Part shown: one piece after another, positions 41,784 to 52,800 of the stretch | How the letters are laid out: each line of letters begins with the position of its first letter | Position numbering within the stretch: the stretch's first letter is position 1 | From: Nocardia sp. BMG51109 | Lineage (GTDB): Bacteria; Actinomycetota; Actinomycetes; Mycobacteriales; Mycobacteriaceae | Direction of reading: 5' to 3' | NCBI RefSeq assembly: GCF_000526215.1 | Contig: NZ_JAFQ01000004.1 | Span: forward strand, 1,302,001 to 1,366,000 | DNA length: 64,000 nucleotides | Translations under genes and position numbers: made by a program | Notes under the pieces: generated by a model | What the model saw: only the letters and a program-made list of their open reading frames with translations | Database searches by the model: none | What the model was told of the DNA's origin: nothing

Positions 41784-43427
41784 ATGCCTTCCACCGTCCT
41801 TCCCGGCTTCACCCCGTGGCCACCGGACCTGGCGCGGCAGTACCGAGAGGAGGGCTGCTGGACCGGGGAGACCTTCGGCGACGTGCTGGCCGCGCGGGCG
41901 GCCGCCACCCCCGGCGCACTCGCCGTCGTCGACGACGCGCATCGCTGGACCTACGCCGAGTTCGACCGTCGCACCCGCTCGCTCGCCACCGGCCTGTCCC
42001 GGCTCGGAATCCGTTCCCGGGACCGGGTTCTCGTGCAGCTGCCCAATCGCGCCGAATTCGTCGAGGTGATCTTCGCGCTGTTCCGGCTCGGCGCGCTGCC
42101 GGTGTTCTGCCTGCCCGCGCATCGGCGCGCGGAACTGGTGCCGATCGCCGCCGCGAGCGGCGCGGTCGCGATGATCACCTGCGGCACGCATCAGTTCTTC
42201 GACTATGCGGCGCTGGCGAATTCGATTCGCGCCGAGGTCGACACCCTCCGGCACATTCTCGTCGTCGACGACGATGACGCACTGCCCGAGGGCATCCGGC
42301 ACATCGGCGAATTCCGGGACGAGCCCGGCGATCTGCCCGCCCCGGACGCGGGCGACGTCGCCTTCCTGCAACTGTCCGGGGGCAGCACCGGCATACCGAA
42401 GCTCATCCCCCGCACGCACGACGACTACCTCTACAGCGTGCGGCGCAGCGCGGAGATCTGCGAACTCGACAGCGACAGCGTCTATCTGGCGGTGCTGCCC
42501 GTGGCACACAACTTTCCGATGAGTTCCCCCGGCATTCTCGGAGCGCTGTGGGCCGGCGGCACGATCGCGCTCACCCCGGATCCCACGCCGGGCGTGGCGT
42601 TCCGGGCGATCGAACGGTTCGGCGTCACCATCACGGGCCTGGTGCCGCCGCTGGCACGCCTGTGGGTGGAGCAGGCCGAGGCCGGCACCGGGCCGGACCT
42701 GTCCAGCCTGCGGGTGGTGCTGGTGGGCGGCGCGCGCTGCCCCGACGAGCTGGCGCGGCGCGTCGGCCCGGCGCTCGGGGTGACCCTGCAACAGGTGTTC
42801 GGCATGGCCGAGGGCCTGGTCTGCTACACCCGCCTGGACGATCCGCTCGACGCGGTGGTCGGCACCCAGGGCCGCCCGATGTCCGAGCTCGACCGGATCA
42901 AGGTCGTCGACGACGACGGCGCCGAGGTGCCGCCGGGAACCGACGGCAACCTGATCACGCACGGCCCGTACACGATTCGCGGGTACTACAACAATCCGGA
43001 CGCCAACGCCCGCAGCTTCACCGACGACGGGTGGTACCGCACCGGCGATATCGTGCGCCTGCGGCCGGACGGCAACCTGGTGGTGCGGGGCCGGGCCGGC
43101 GACTGGGTGAACCGGGGCGGGGAGAAGGTGTCGGCCGAGGAGCTGGAGGCCCACCTGCTCGAACATCCGGCGGTGCGCGACGCGGTGATCGTCGGTACGC
43201 CCGACCCCGTTCTGGGACAGCGCATCTGCGCGTTCGTGCAACCGGCCGACCCGGAGCACAAGCTCACACTGACCACGGTCCGGGCCTTCGTCCGGGAGCG
43301 CGGCGTGGCGGCCTGGAAGATGCCGGACGCCGTGGTGGTCGTCGACCACTTCCCGGAGACCGGGGTCGGCAAGACCAGCCGCCGCGACCTGCGGCAGCAC
43401 CTGGCCGAGCAGGCCGCCGGAAGCTGA
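41784..43427 (+). CDS. 2,3-dihydroxybenzoate-AMP ligase (EntE/DhbE type)
   Basis: 547 residues; ATG after GAGGTGG. It activates 2,3-dihydroxybenzoate with ATP and loads it on the aryl carrier protein. Adenylation motifs: LQLSGGSTGIPKLIPRTHDDYL (P-loop, near 200-222), PVAHNFPMSSPG near 247 (the HNFP motif of aryl-acid ligases), QVFGMAEGLVCYTRLDD near 340, YRTGDIVRLRPDGNLVVRGR near 425 and GKTSRRDLR with the catalytic Lys near 530. It is the only plus-strand gene of the siderophore locus, driven from the iron box at 41705. Confidence 0.94.
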   Translation: MPSTVLPGFTPWPPDLARQYREEGCWTGETFGDVLAARAAATPGALAVVDDAHRWTYAEFDRRTRSLATGLSRLGIRSRDRVLVQLPNRAEFVEVIFALFRLGALPVFCLPAHRRAELVPIAAASGAVAMITCGTHQFFDYAALANSIRAEVDTLRHILVVDDDDALPEGIRHIGEFRDEPGDLPAPDAGDVAFLQLSGGSTGIPKLIPRTHDDYLYSVRRSAEICELDSDSVYLAVLPVAHNFPMSSPGILGALWAGGTIALTPDPTPGVAFRAIERFGVTITGLVPPLARLWVEQAEAGTGPDLSSLRVVLVGGARCPDELARRVGPALGVTLQQVFGMAEGLVCYTRLDDPLDAVVGTQGRPMSELDRIKVVDDDGAEVPPGTDGNLITHGPYTIRGYYNNPDANARSFTDDGWYRTGDIVRLRPDGNLVVRGRAGDWVNRGGEKVSAEELEAHLLEHPAVRDAVIVGTPDPVLGQRICAFVQPADPEHKLTLTTVRAFVRERGVAAWKMPDAVVVVDHFPETGVGKTSRRDLRQHLAEQAAGS

Positions 43428-43432
43428 CCCGG

Positions 43433-43462
43433 CCGGTGGCGCGGCCGCGGCCGCGCCACCGG
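43433..43462. terminator. Strong bidirectional hairpin between convergent siderophore genes
   Basis: 14-bp perfect stem CCGGTGGCGCGGCC (43433-43446) and GGCCGCGCCACCGG (43449-43462) with a two-base loop. It sits six bases after the adenylation gene's stop and abuts the stop of the aryl carrier gene, ending both operons. Confidence 0.85.
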
Positions 43463-43711
43463 TCACGAGAGCACCTCCAGCCAGGCGCCCAGCACCGGAT
43501 CCGCGGCGAGCATCGGGAAGTCGATATCGGCGTAGCCCTCCGAACGCCACTTCTGCACCAGCGACATGATGCGGACGGAGTCCAGGCCGGCGTCCAGCAG
43601 ATTGGTGTCGGCGGACAGCTCGTCCGGCGGTAGCCCGAGAACCGCTGCCAGGTCATCGATCACGCGCTGCTCACCCGGCATCGCGCTCTGCTCCGCATTG
43701 CTCACTGTCAT
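43463..43711 (-). CDS. Free-standing aryl carrier protein
   Basis: 82 residues, one carrier domain with the phosphopantetheine site in DAGLDSVRIMSLVQKW (Ser near 45). The following YADIDFPMLAADPVLGAWLEVL matches the C-terminal half of the EntB/DhbB aryl carrier domain. It should hold 2,3-dihydroxybenzoate as a thioester and present it to the first condensation domain of the synthetase. Usually fused to the isochorismatase; here it is the last gene of the synthetase operon, ATGA-coupled to the siderophore-interacting protein gene. Confidence 0.9.
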   Translation of the reverse strand: MTVSNAEQSAMPGEQRVIDDLAAVLGLPPDELSADTNLLDAGLDSVRIMSLVQKWRSEGYADIDFPMLAADPVLGAWLEVLS

Positions 43712-44544
43712 TCCTCACGATCGAAATCCGCCACGCCGTGCTTCCAGTAGCCGGCGATCAGGTAGTCCTTCGGGCCCACGCCCAGTTCGTTGCGCACCCA
43801 GCGGCGCAGCGGCCGCAGCCAACCGGCCTCACCGGCCATCCACACGTAGACCCGTTGCCCGGCAGGCACTTCCACGGTTCGGACGGCCTTCTCGAGCGCG
43901 TCCCCGGTTCCCGGTTTCGCCTCGCCGCGATGCACCCAGCGCACCCGGACGCCCGCGGGCGGATCCAGCGGGATCTCCTCGCCCGCATCCCGCACCTCGA
44001 TGAACGCCCAGCCAGATGCGGTGCGCGGCAACCACTCCAGCCAGCGGGCGATCGCGGGCAGCGCGGTGATGTCGCCGGCGAACAGGTAGCGGTCGTACGT
44101 TTCGGGGACCACGACTCCCCCGGGCGGTCCCGCGATGTACATCCGGGTGCCCGGCGTGGCGGCCAGCGCCCACTCGGAGGCCAGGCCGCCGGGGTGGATC
44201 GCGAAGTCGATATCCAATTCCCGGGCCTGGGGACGGAAGTCGCGCACCGTGTACTCCCGCGACACCGGCCGCGGGTTCCCCCACTCCAGCGACAACCCGT
44301 CGCGCTCCGGCAGGCGCAGGACGCCCTCCTCGTCCGGAAAGACCAGGCGCACATGTTCGTCCGGCACGTAGCTGTGGAATCCGGACAGGTCCGGCCCGCC
44401 GAAGGTGAGGCGCAGCAGCCCGGAACCGACCGGCACGCTGCGGATCACCTCCACCTCGCACAGCCCGATCGGATAGCCGACCTTGGCGCCGTGCGCTCCG
44501 GCCAGCACCTCCGCGATGCGTTCGGCGTATGCGGCACGATCCAT
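43708..44544 (-). CDS. Siderophore-interacting flavoprotein (ferric reductase)
   Basis: 278 residues. FAD/NAD(P)-binding fold of the ViuB/SIP family: PVSREYTVRDFRP (FAD motif RxYT near 93), DIDFAIHPGGLASEWA near 110, YLFAGDITALPAIARWL near 150 and VWMAGEAGWLRPLRRWV near 235. It releases iron from the imported ferric-siderophore by reduction in the cytoplasm. It overlaps the exporter's stop by one base and is ATGA-coupled to the aryl carrier gene. Confidence 0.92.
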   Translation of the reverse strand: MDRAAYAERIAEVLAGAHGAKVGYPIGLCEVEVIRSVPVGSGLLRLTFGGPDLSGFHSYVPDEHVRLVFPDEEGVLRLPERDGLSLEWGNPRPVSREYTVRDFRPQARELDIDFAIHPGGLASEWALAATPGTRMYIAGPPGGVVVPETYDRYLFAGDITALPAIARWLEWLPRTASGWAFIEVRDAGEEIPLDPPAGVRVRWVHRGEAKPGTGDALEKAVRTVEVPAGQRVYVWMAGEAGWLRPLRRWVRNELGVGPKDYLIAGYWKHGVADFDREE

Positions 44545-45776
44545 CAGGGCTTCTCCTCCTTTCCCAGCAGCGGTCCGGCGACGATCGCCGCCACCCCGCC
44601 GAGCACCAGCACGGCGGTCCCGTAGACGATGAGAGCGGTTGCGGGCGTGAATAGTTGACCGACCAGACCGGCCACCATCGACCCGACGGCCGTGCCGGTG
44701 ACCGCCTGCACCATGAGGAGTCCGGACAGCCGGCCGCGGAACTCCTCCGGGGCCAACTGCTGTAGCACGGTGTAGCGCAGCACCATGCTCACCGCCCGGG
44801 CCACGCCGAATCCGGCCAGTCCGAGGAAGGCGACCGCGGCGTACGGCGACAGCCCGGCCACGATCACGCCGAGCGGAATGAGCGCCGACGCGAGCAGCAG
44901 GGCGCGGCCGGGCCGGCGGCTGCGGCCGATCCAGCCGCTGGTCAGCGACCCGAGCACGGCGCCGGCGCCGGGTGCGGCGTACAGGAGGCCCAGGGTGGTG
45001 CTGCCGGCACCCAGGCTGACGTCGGCGAAGGCCGGCAGCAGCACCAGCGGCCCGCTGCCCAGCATGGCGATCAGGCCGGTGAGCAGCGCTACACGAATGG
45101 CCTTGTGCCGCACCGCGAATCGCACGCCTTCGGCCAACTCGTGCAAGGGATGACCGACATCCCGTGCCGGCGGCGGCTGCGGCCCGATCGCCCGGACGAA
45201 CCCGACGGTCGCGACCGTGGCGCCGGCCGCGAGGAAGAAGGCCGCGGACACACCGGTTTTCGCGATCAGCAGGCCGGCGATGGCGGGGGTGATCATGGTG
45301 CCCAGATCGGAGGTGAGCGTGGTCAGCGCGCCGGCGGCGGCCACCTTCTCCCGGCCGACCAGCAGCGGGACCAGCGCCATGAGCGCGGAGCCGCTGATAC
45401 CGCCGGCCAGTCCGTCGATGACACCGGCCACATAGATCACCGGCAGCTGCGGATCCGGCAGCACCGCGTTCACGCCGAGCGTGAGAAACCCGAGACCCGC
45501 TGCGGTGCGGGACCATTGGATGACATCGCGCCGGTCGTACCGGTCCGCGATCACCCCGCCGCCCAGACTCCCGGCGAACAGGGCGACCGCGGTCACCGTG
45601 GTGACCCCGGCGACGTGCAGCGTGGATCCGCTGAGCTCGTAGACCTGGGCGGGCAGGGCCACCATGAGCAGCCCGATACCCAGCACCGACACCAGCCGGG
45701 CGGCGAACGCGCAACGGAACTCCCGGCTGGCGCGCAGCGGCGAGATGTCGACGAGCAGGCCGCCGACCGCCGTCAT
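44544..45776 (-). CDS. MFS exporter of EntS type
   Basis: 410 residues with 11-12 membrane segments. It begins with FRCAFAARLVSVLGIGLLMVALPAQVYELSGS, the start of EntS-like enterobactin exporters, with the conserved GVIADRYDRR loop (near 75) of major-facilitator proteins. It probably exports the newly made catecholate peptide. ATGA overlap with the binding-protein gene upstream and a one-base overlap with the flavoprotein gene downstream. Confidence 0.9.
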   Translation of the reverse strand: MTAVGGLLVDISPLRASREFRCAFAARLVSVLGIGLLMVALPAQVYELSGSTLHVAGVTTVTAVALFAGSLGGGVIADRYDRRDVIQWSRTAAGLGFLTLGVNAVLPDPQLPVIYVAGVIDGLAGGISGSALMALVPLLVGREKVAAAGALTTLTSDLGTMITPAIAGLLIAKTGVSAAFFLAAGATVATVGFVRAIGPQPPPARDVGHPLHELAEGVRFAVRHKAIRVALLTGLIAMLGSGPLVLLPAFADVSLGAGSTTLGLLYAAPGAGAVLGSLTSGWIGRSRRPGRALLLASALIPLGVIVAGLSPYAAVAFLGLAGFGVARAVSMVLRYTVLQQLAPEEFRGRLSGLLMVQAVTGTAVGSMVAGLVGQLFTPATALIVYGTAVLVLGGVAAIVAGPLLGKEEKP

Positions 45777-46765
45777 GTGAACCGCTCCATGATCAGGTCG
45801 AGGGTGTCCATGACGCCCCGATAGTCGGGGCGGTAGCTGGTGGCGGGAAGTTCGAAGACGTTGCCCGACTTGAACGCCGGGAGCTGGGCGTAGGCCGGAT
45901 CCTGGGCCAGCTGGGCCAGACCCCGGCCGCCGTCGAGCGGCAGCACGAACACCAGCGGGGCGTCGACGATGCCGGTGAGCAGCTCCGGGCTGAACTGGAT
46001 CCAGTCGGCGGCCTCGTCGTGCGCCGGATTACCGGCCTTGGCCAGTACCCGGTCGTCGGCGGTGATGCCGACCTCGGCCAGCAGCGTGGGCAGCGCGGCG
46101 TCGGGCAGGATGAGCGTGGGCTTCTGATCCCGGCGCGACTGGTAGAACGCGGCGGCGCCCGGCGGCGCCTTGATCGACGACTTCACCTTCGCGACCTTGT
46201 CCCGATAGGCGCCGATCAGGCCGTCGACGCGGTCCGGGCGCCCCACCACGTCGGCGATCAGCCGGAGCTGCGCCTGCCAGTCCACCGTCTTCGCGGGCAC
46301 CAGCACGGTCGGGGCGATCGCGCTCAGCTGGTCGTAGGCGTCGATGGACTGCTGCGCGGTGAAACCCTGTCCGCCGCCGATGATCAGGTCCGGCCGCTGC
46401 GAGGCGACGAGTTCCAGGTTGATGCTCTCGCCGATCGGAAGCGCCTGAGTACCTTGCTTTTCCGCGTCCGCGGACCAGGCGGGCGGGAAGCTCCCGGTGC
46501 GGTTGGTGACGCCGAGCACCCGGGGGTCGGCGGCCGTCACCGGGACGCCGAGGTCGTAGAGGTATCCGGCCAGTGCGCCGTTGAGCACGACGATCCGCTG
46601 GGGATCGTCGGGGACCTCGACGGTTCCGCGTTCGGTCGACACCGGCCGGGTCTGCCCCGACGGCGACGCGGTGTCCGCGGAGCCGCACCCCGCTACGGCG
46701 ACGAGCGTGAGAATCAACAGGGCGACGGCGGCGCGCAGCCGGGCCGGCGTTCGGTACAGCGTCAT
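45773..46765 (-). CDS. Iron-siderophore ABC transporter binding lipoprotein (FepB-like)
   Basis: 330 residues. Lipoprotein signal peptide with lipobox LTLVAVAGC (Cys near 27). The Fe-siderophore binding fold follows: RIVVLNGALAGYLYDLGVPVTAAD near 58-80, LELVASQRPDLIIGG near 118-132, and C-terminal VFVLPLDGGRGLAQL. It captures the ferric catecholate outside the membrane and hands it to the FecCD permeases at 54948 and 55994. It lies 37 bp after the synthetase stop in the same operon. Confidence 0.92.
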   Translation of the reverse strand: MTLYRTPARLRAAVALLILTLVAVAGCGSADTASPSGQTRPVSTERGTVEVPDDPQRIVVLNGALAGYLYDLGVPVTAADPRVLGVTNRTGSFPPAWSADAEKQGTQALPIGESINLELVASQRPDLIIGGGQGFTAQQSIDAYDQLSAIAPTVLVPAKTVDWQAQLRLIADVVGRPDRVDGLIGAYRDKVAKVKSSIKAPPGAAAFYQSRRDQKPTLILPDAALPTLLAEVGITADDRVLAKAGNPAHDEAADWIQFSPELLTGIVDAPLVFVLPLDGGRGLAQLAQDPAYAQLPAFKSGNVFELPATSYRPDYRGVMDTLDLIMERFT

Positions 46766-46802
46766 CGATGCGTGGTCTTTCTGTTCGCGTTGCGGGAGAG
46801 GG

Positions 46803-49800
46803 TCACCGGCGGATCGCCGGATCGGCATCGAGCAATGCCGCGACCTCCGCCCACCCGGTCGGGGAGACGATGTCGAAGTGCGAGTAGGGAAGCCGGCGGA
46901 CCGTGAGCCGCGCTCCTTCGGACCGCCACCCGGCCAGCTGCGCGTCGGTGCGCTCGGGATGGGTACCGGGATCGCCGGCGTACAGCGCCATCGGACCGTC
47001 GTAGACCGGCGCGGCGGAGCGAGTGACCATCCCGAGCAATTCCGTTGCGGCCGTGCGGATGACGGCCGCCAGCTCGGGAGCGTCGCTCGGCAGTTCCGGG
47101 AGCAGTTCGTCGAGGCTGTCCGGATTCGCCAGGGTTCCGGCCGCCTGTTCGAGGAGATCGGTGACGGAGTGGGAGTCGACGAGCCCGATGTATGCGATCG
47201 ACTCCCCCGCCGCCGCCAGCTGCGCGGCCACCGCATGCACGATGTTGCCGCCCAGGGAGTAGCCGAGGAGGTGGTAGGGACCGCGCGGCTGGATCCGGCG
47301 GATCGTAGCCAGGTAGTGCCGTGCCAGATCGTCGAGCGTCTCCGCGTGAAAACCGTTGTCGCTCAGGCTGGGCAGCTGCAATCCGACGATCGGCCGGTCC
47401 GCCCGCAGCAGCTGGGCCAGCGGCCCGAACTGCCAGGCCGTGCCGCCCACCGGGTGGACGCAGAACAACGGTGCCGCCGAGCCGCCGGGGCGCAGTTCCA
47501 GCACGTGATCGAGGCGGCTGCCCAGCATCGCGAGGCCGTCGCCGGCCGATTCGGATTCCTCCCCGGAGGCGGTGACCCGCGAGGCGAGCGCCCGTGCCGA
47601 CGGTGCGGCGAACACGTCGTCGAGCACCGCCGACATGCCCGCGCGCCGCAGCCGGCCGATCAACCGGACCGCGGTGAGCGAATGGCCGCCGGCGGCGAAG
47701 AAGTCGTCGTCCGGTCCGAGGTCGGGTGCCGACAGCACGGCGGCCATCGCCTCGCGGACCGCGCCGAGCAGCCTCTCGTCCCCGGTATCCATCGGGATCC
47801 GAACCGGTTGCGGCTCAGCGGCTTCCGGTTCGGCTGCCGGCGCGGGCAGCGCCTTGCGGTCGATCTTCTCGCTGACCGTCCGGGGAATCTCGTCGAGCAC
47901 GACGAAGGCGGCGGGAATCATGTACGCGGGCAGGGCCGCCCGCAGTTGCGACCGGACCGCCTCGGTGTCGAGTCCGGTTCCGGACCGGGCGATGAGGTAG
48001 GCGACCAGGCGCTGATCGCCGACGGTGTCCTCGCGCAGGAGGACGACCGCTTGCGCCACGCCGTCGCAGGTCAGCAGCGCCGCCTCGATCTCACCCAGTT
48101 CGATGCGCTGGCCGCGCAGCTTCACCTGGCTGTCGCTGCGGCCGACGTACTCCAGTTCGCCGTCCGCCGTCCACTTCACGAGATCGCCGGTGCGGTACAT
48201 GCGTTCGCCGCCGCCCTGCGGATCGGCGACGAACGCGCCCGACGTCAGGCCGGGCCGCGCCAGATAGCCGCGGGCCAGCTGCACGCCCGTGAGGTACAGA
48301 TCGCCCACGGTCCCGGCGGGTACCGGGCGCAGCCGTTCGTCGAGGACGCGGACCCCGGAGCTGTGCGCGGGGATGCCGATCGACACGGTCACGGTGTCGG
48401 CGTCCGTGGCCGCGTGGTAGGTGATGCACACCGCGGCCTCGGTGGGCCCGTACAGGTTGTTCACCCGAGTTCCCGTCAGCGCCCGCATCCGGCGCGCGGT
48501 GGCCGGGGGCAGCGGTTCGCCGCCGGTGAAGACGCACCGCAGAGCGGTGCATCCGGTCAGATCGGCCTCCTCGGCGAGGACCGTGAGCATCGACGTCGTC
48601 ATCTGGATCGCCGTCACCCGCTCGTCGCGCAGGAGCCGCGCCTGGTAATAGGGGTCGCGGTGCCCGTCCCGGCGGGTCAGCACGATCCGGGCGCCGACGT
48701 GCAGCGGCAGGTACAACTCCAGCAGCGAGGCGTCGAAGGTCGGCGGGGTGCGGTACAGCACCGTGTCGCCGGGACCGAACTCCTCGCGGCGTTGCAACCA
48801 GTCGAAGGTGTTGACGATCGAGGCGTGGCTGACGCTCACGCCCTTCGGCACACCCGTGGAGCCGGAGGTGAACAGCAGGTAGGCGGCGTTGTCCGGGCGC
48901 AGCGGCGCGATTCGTTCGGCGTCCGTGATCGCGGTATCGGCAAGTCCGCGGGTATCCAGCTCGTCCACGGCGAAGACCGGTGCGCGCTCGGTACCGAACC
49001 CGTCCTCGGCTGTGGTGAGAACCAGTGCGGGGGCGGCGGTTTCGAGGATCAGGTCGATGCGCTGGGCGGGTTGTTCGATATCCACCGGCAGGTAGACGCC
49101 GCCGGACCGGGCGATCGCGTGGGCCGCGACGACGGAGTCGATGCCGCGATGCATGGCGACGGTCACCACCGTCTCGGGGCCGACTCCCCGCGAGATCAAC
49201 CAGCGGGCAAGACGATTGGCGCGGGACTCGAACTCCCGGTAACCGACGGTGATGTCACCGAGCGTGACGGCCGGCGCGTCGGGATCGATCGCCGTGCCCC
49301 ACGTCGCGAGGGTGTCGCCGCGGGTTTCGCAGGGCGTGGTCGCGTGCGTCACGGCCGCGGCGGTGGCGCCGGGATCGGCCGCCAGGGCGGTGAGTACGGC
49401 GCCCAGGTGTTCGGTCAGCCGCACGGCCGTGGCGTCCGGGACCGCCGCCGGGTCGTGGTGCAGCATCAGGACGAACGGCTCTCCGGGCCGGGCGGTCACG
49501 GTGATCGGGAAGTGGGTCAGGCTGTCGACCGCCACGTCGGCCACCCGCAGGGCGTGCGTATCCGGTTGCCGCAGGGCCGATTTCGGGAAGTTCTCGTAGA
49601 CGACCAGGGTGTCGAAGAGCCGGCCGAGCGCCGAACCCCGCTCGACGGTCGCCAGGTCCAGATGGCCGTGGTTCTGCATCTCGAACGACCGCCGCTGGAA
49701 CTCGGCGAGCTGGTCGGGCAGCGTGCGGTGCGGATCCAGGTGCAGGCGAACCGGAATCGTATTGCTGAACAAGCCGACGGCCCGCTCCACATCGGGCAGG

Positions 49801-52800
49801 TCCGCCGGGCGGCCGGAGACGACCGTGCCGAAAACCACGTCGGGGTGGCCCAGATGGTCGGCCAGCACCAGCGACCACGCGCCCTGGATCAGGGTGCTCA
49901 TCGTCAGGCCGTGCGCGCGGCCGAGTTCCTCCAGCGCCGGAATCACGGTGTCCGGCAACGGCACATCCAGCCGCACCGACCGCGACCGCTGCCCGGCGTG
50001 GCCGACCAGCGTCGGGGCGGCCAGTCCCCCGAGATAGTCGCGCCAGCGGGCCGCCGTCGCCTCGGCGTCTCCGTCGGCCAGCCAGGCCAGATAGTCCCCG
50101 TAATAGGCCGGGCCGGGCAGTTCCTCGTCCCGGTACAGCGCGAGCGTCTCCCGCACCATGATCGGCACGGACCAGCCGTCGGCGAGGAGATGGTGCGCGA
50201 TCAGGACGAGCCGCTGGGAATCATCGGACACCCGAATCAGCAAGGCGCGCAACAGCGGTGGTTCGGCGATATCGAACGGTTCGGCGGCCGCGCTCGCCTC
50301 GGCCGCGGCCACGGCGCGCTCGACCTCGCCGGGTGGCAGCGCCCGCAGGTCCGCCACCCGCCAGAATAATCGGGGCGCGCGCGGGAGCACCTGCACCGGC
50401 TCGTCGAACAGGTCATAGCAGAACGCGGCGTTCAGATTCGGGTGCCGGGACAGCATCCGCTCGAACGCCGCCGCCAGCCGGTCCGGATCCGCGCTGCCGC
50501 GCAAGGCGAAACGCGCGGTCATGGTGTAGATGTCGTGGTCCCCGTCGCGCAGCGCGTGGAACAGCAGCCCCTCCTGTAGCGGCGACAGCGGGAGCACGTC
50601 GGCGATCGGGCCGTATCGCGCGGTCAGCCGGTCGACGGCCGCCTGCGGAAGGGCCGACGACGGCCGGCGGCGGGCGGGTTCGGGCCCGGCGGCACGCTCG
50701 GCGACAGGCGTTGCGTGAGCGGCGAGTTCGCCCAGTCCGCGCCGGGTCAGCAGCTCCTGCGGCGACAGGATCAGGCCGCGCTCGCGCAGCCTGCTGCTGA
50801 CGGTGACCGCCGTGATGCTGTCGCCGCCGACGCCGAAGAAGTCGTCGTCGACGCCGACCGCCGGATGCCCGACGGCAGCCGCCACCACCTCGCAGACCGT
50901 GCGTTCGGCCGGGGTGGACGGCTCCCGGCCGCCGGTCTCCGACGACGGCTCGGGCAGTGCCGCGCGATCCAGTTTCCCGTTCACCGTGTGCGGCAGCTCG
51001 CCGACGACGACGAGGCGCGACGGCACCATGTGGTCGGGCACGAGATCCACCAGCCGCGAACGCAATTCGACCGCGCCGGGGGCGGTGTCGCGGACCGGCA
51101 CGACATATCCGACGAGGGTGGGCCGCCCGGCGATCTCGCGGATGTCGGCCGCCGCGGCGCGCACCTGCGGCAGCCCGCCGAGGGCCGCCTCCACCTCGCT
51201 CAGCTCCACGCGGTGGCCGCGGATCTTCACCTGATTGTCGGCCCGGCCCAGGTATTCGTAGCCGCGCCCGGGCATCCAGCGCGCCCGGTCGCCGGTGCGG
51301 TACATGCGCGCGCCCGCAGGCCCGAACGGATCGGGAACGAACCGTTCGGCCGTCGCACCGCCGCGACCCCGATAGCCGCGCGCGACCTGCGGCCCCGCCA
51401 GGTACAGCTCGCCGATCCGGTCGTCGGCGACCGGTTGTAATCCGTTGTCCAACAGGTAGACCCGAGTTCCGGGCAGCGGCAGGCCGATGGCCGGAGCGTC
51501 GCCCCGCACCGGCGCGCGGATCGCGTCGACGGTGAGCTCGGTCGGGCCGTACAGGTTGACGGCCGCGATCCCGGCCCGCTGGATCTCCTGCCACAGGCCG
51601 GGTGCGCAGGCATCGCCGCCGAGCGCGAGCAACCGCGGCGCGGTATCGGCCAGCCCGTGCTCGAGCAGCGCCGCGACCAGCGCGGGCGTGCCGTCCACCA
51701 CATCGATGCGGTCCCGCGCGAACGCCGCCACCAAGGCCGCCGGATCGCGCCGGATATCGGTGTCGTACACGTGCACCCGATGCCCGTCGAGCAGCCACAG
51801 CAGCGGATCGAGCGAGGCGTCGAAGGCGAACGAGGTCGTGTGGGCGATCCGCAGCCGCCGATCACCGGCCGCGGTCTCCGCGTACATCCCGGACCGGTGG
51901 GTGGTGAGCAGATGTGCCAGCGCCGCGTGGTCGATCAGCACGCCCTTGGGGCGGCCCGTCGAGCCCGAGGTGTAGATCAGATACGCGCCGTGCTCCGGGA
52001 GAATTTCACCGAATTCGTCTGCGCTGCCAGGATTTTCCGGATACTCGTCCAGCTCTGCCCGGAACTCCGGAGCGGCGGTGTCGACCGCCTCGGCACCGAG
52101 TTCGGCGGCGAGCGCACCGGCGCTGAGCACGAGCGCCGGCGCGGCGTCATCGATCGTCGCGCGCAGCCGCGGCACCGGATGTTCCGGATCCAAGGGCAGA
52201 TACACGCCACCGGCCCGCCAGACCGCGAACAGCGCGACCACGAAATCCACCGAACGCGGCAGCGCCACACCGACGATCGCCTCCGGCCCCACCGCGTGGG
52301 CGCGCAGATAGCGCGCGAGGCGGTGCACCCGGCGGACGAATTCGGCCGCCGTGCACTGTGCGTCGCCGACGCTCAGGACGATCGCGCCGGGCTGTTCGGC
52401 CGTCAGCCGGGCCAGCGCGTCCGTAACCGGTTCGGCCGCCGCATTTCTCGACGGGACCGACCGCTCCGACAGCAGCCGGGTGCGGGTGTCGCCGTCCAGC
52501 AGTTCGAGCGAGCCGACGGACGGCTTCTCGCTGCCGGTGAATGCCTCCAGCACCCGCACCAGCCCGTCCAGGTCGCGCCGCACGTTCTCGGGATCGTTGA
52601 TCCGCGCGTCCGGTTCGAAGCCGAGCAGCACCGAGTCGTCCGGCAGCGGCGTCACCGTCAGGCCGAGATCCTCCGGCGGCCCGCCGGCCACATTGCGCAG
52701 CACGCCGCGCGCCCCGTCGAAGTCCAGTGCGAAGTCGAAGACCTTGAGGTTGATGCCGACGCCGTGCAGCAGTTCGCCGACGCCCGCGCCGTGGAAGTCC

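Noticed and set aside
46581..50369. 1,262-codon open frame on the plus strand opposite the NRPS
   Set aside because: High-GC antisense shadow; composition is Arg/Gly/Gln-rich without domains, while the minus-strand frame has all NRPS motifs.
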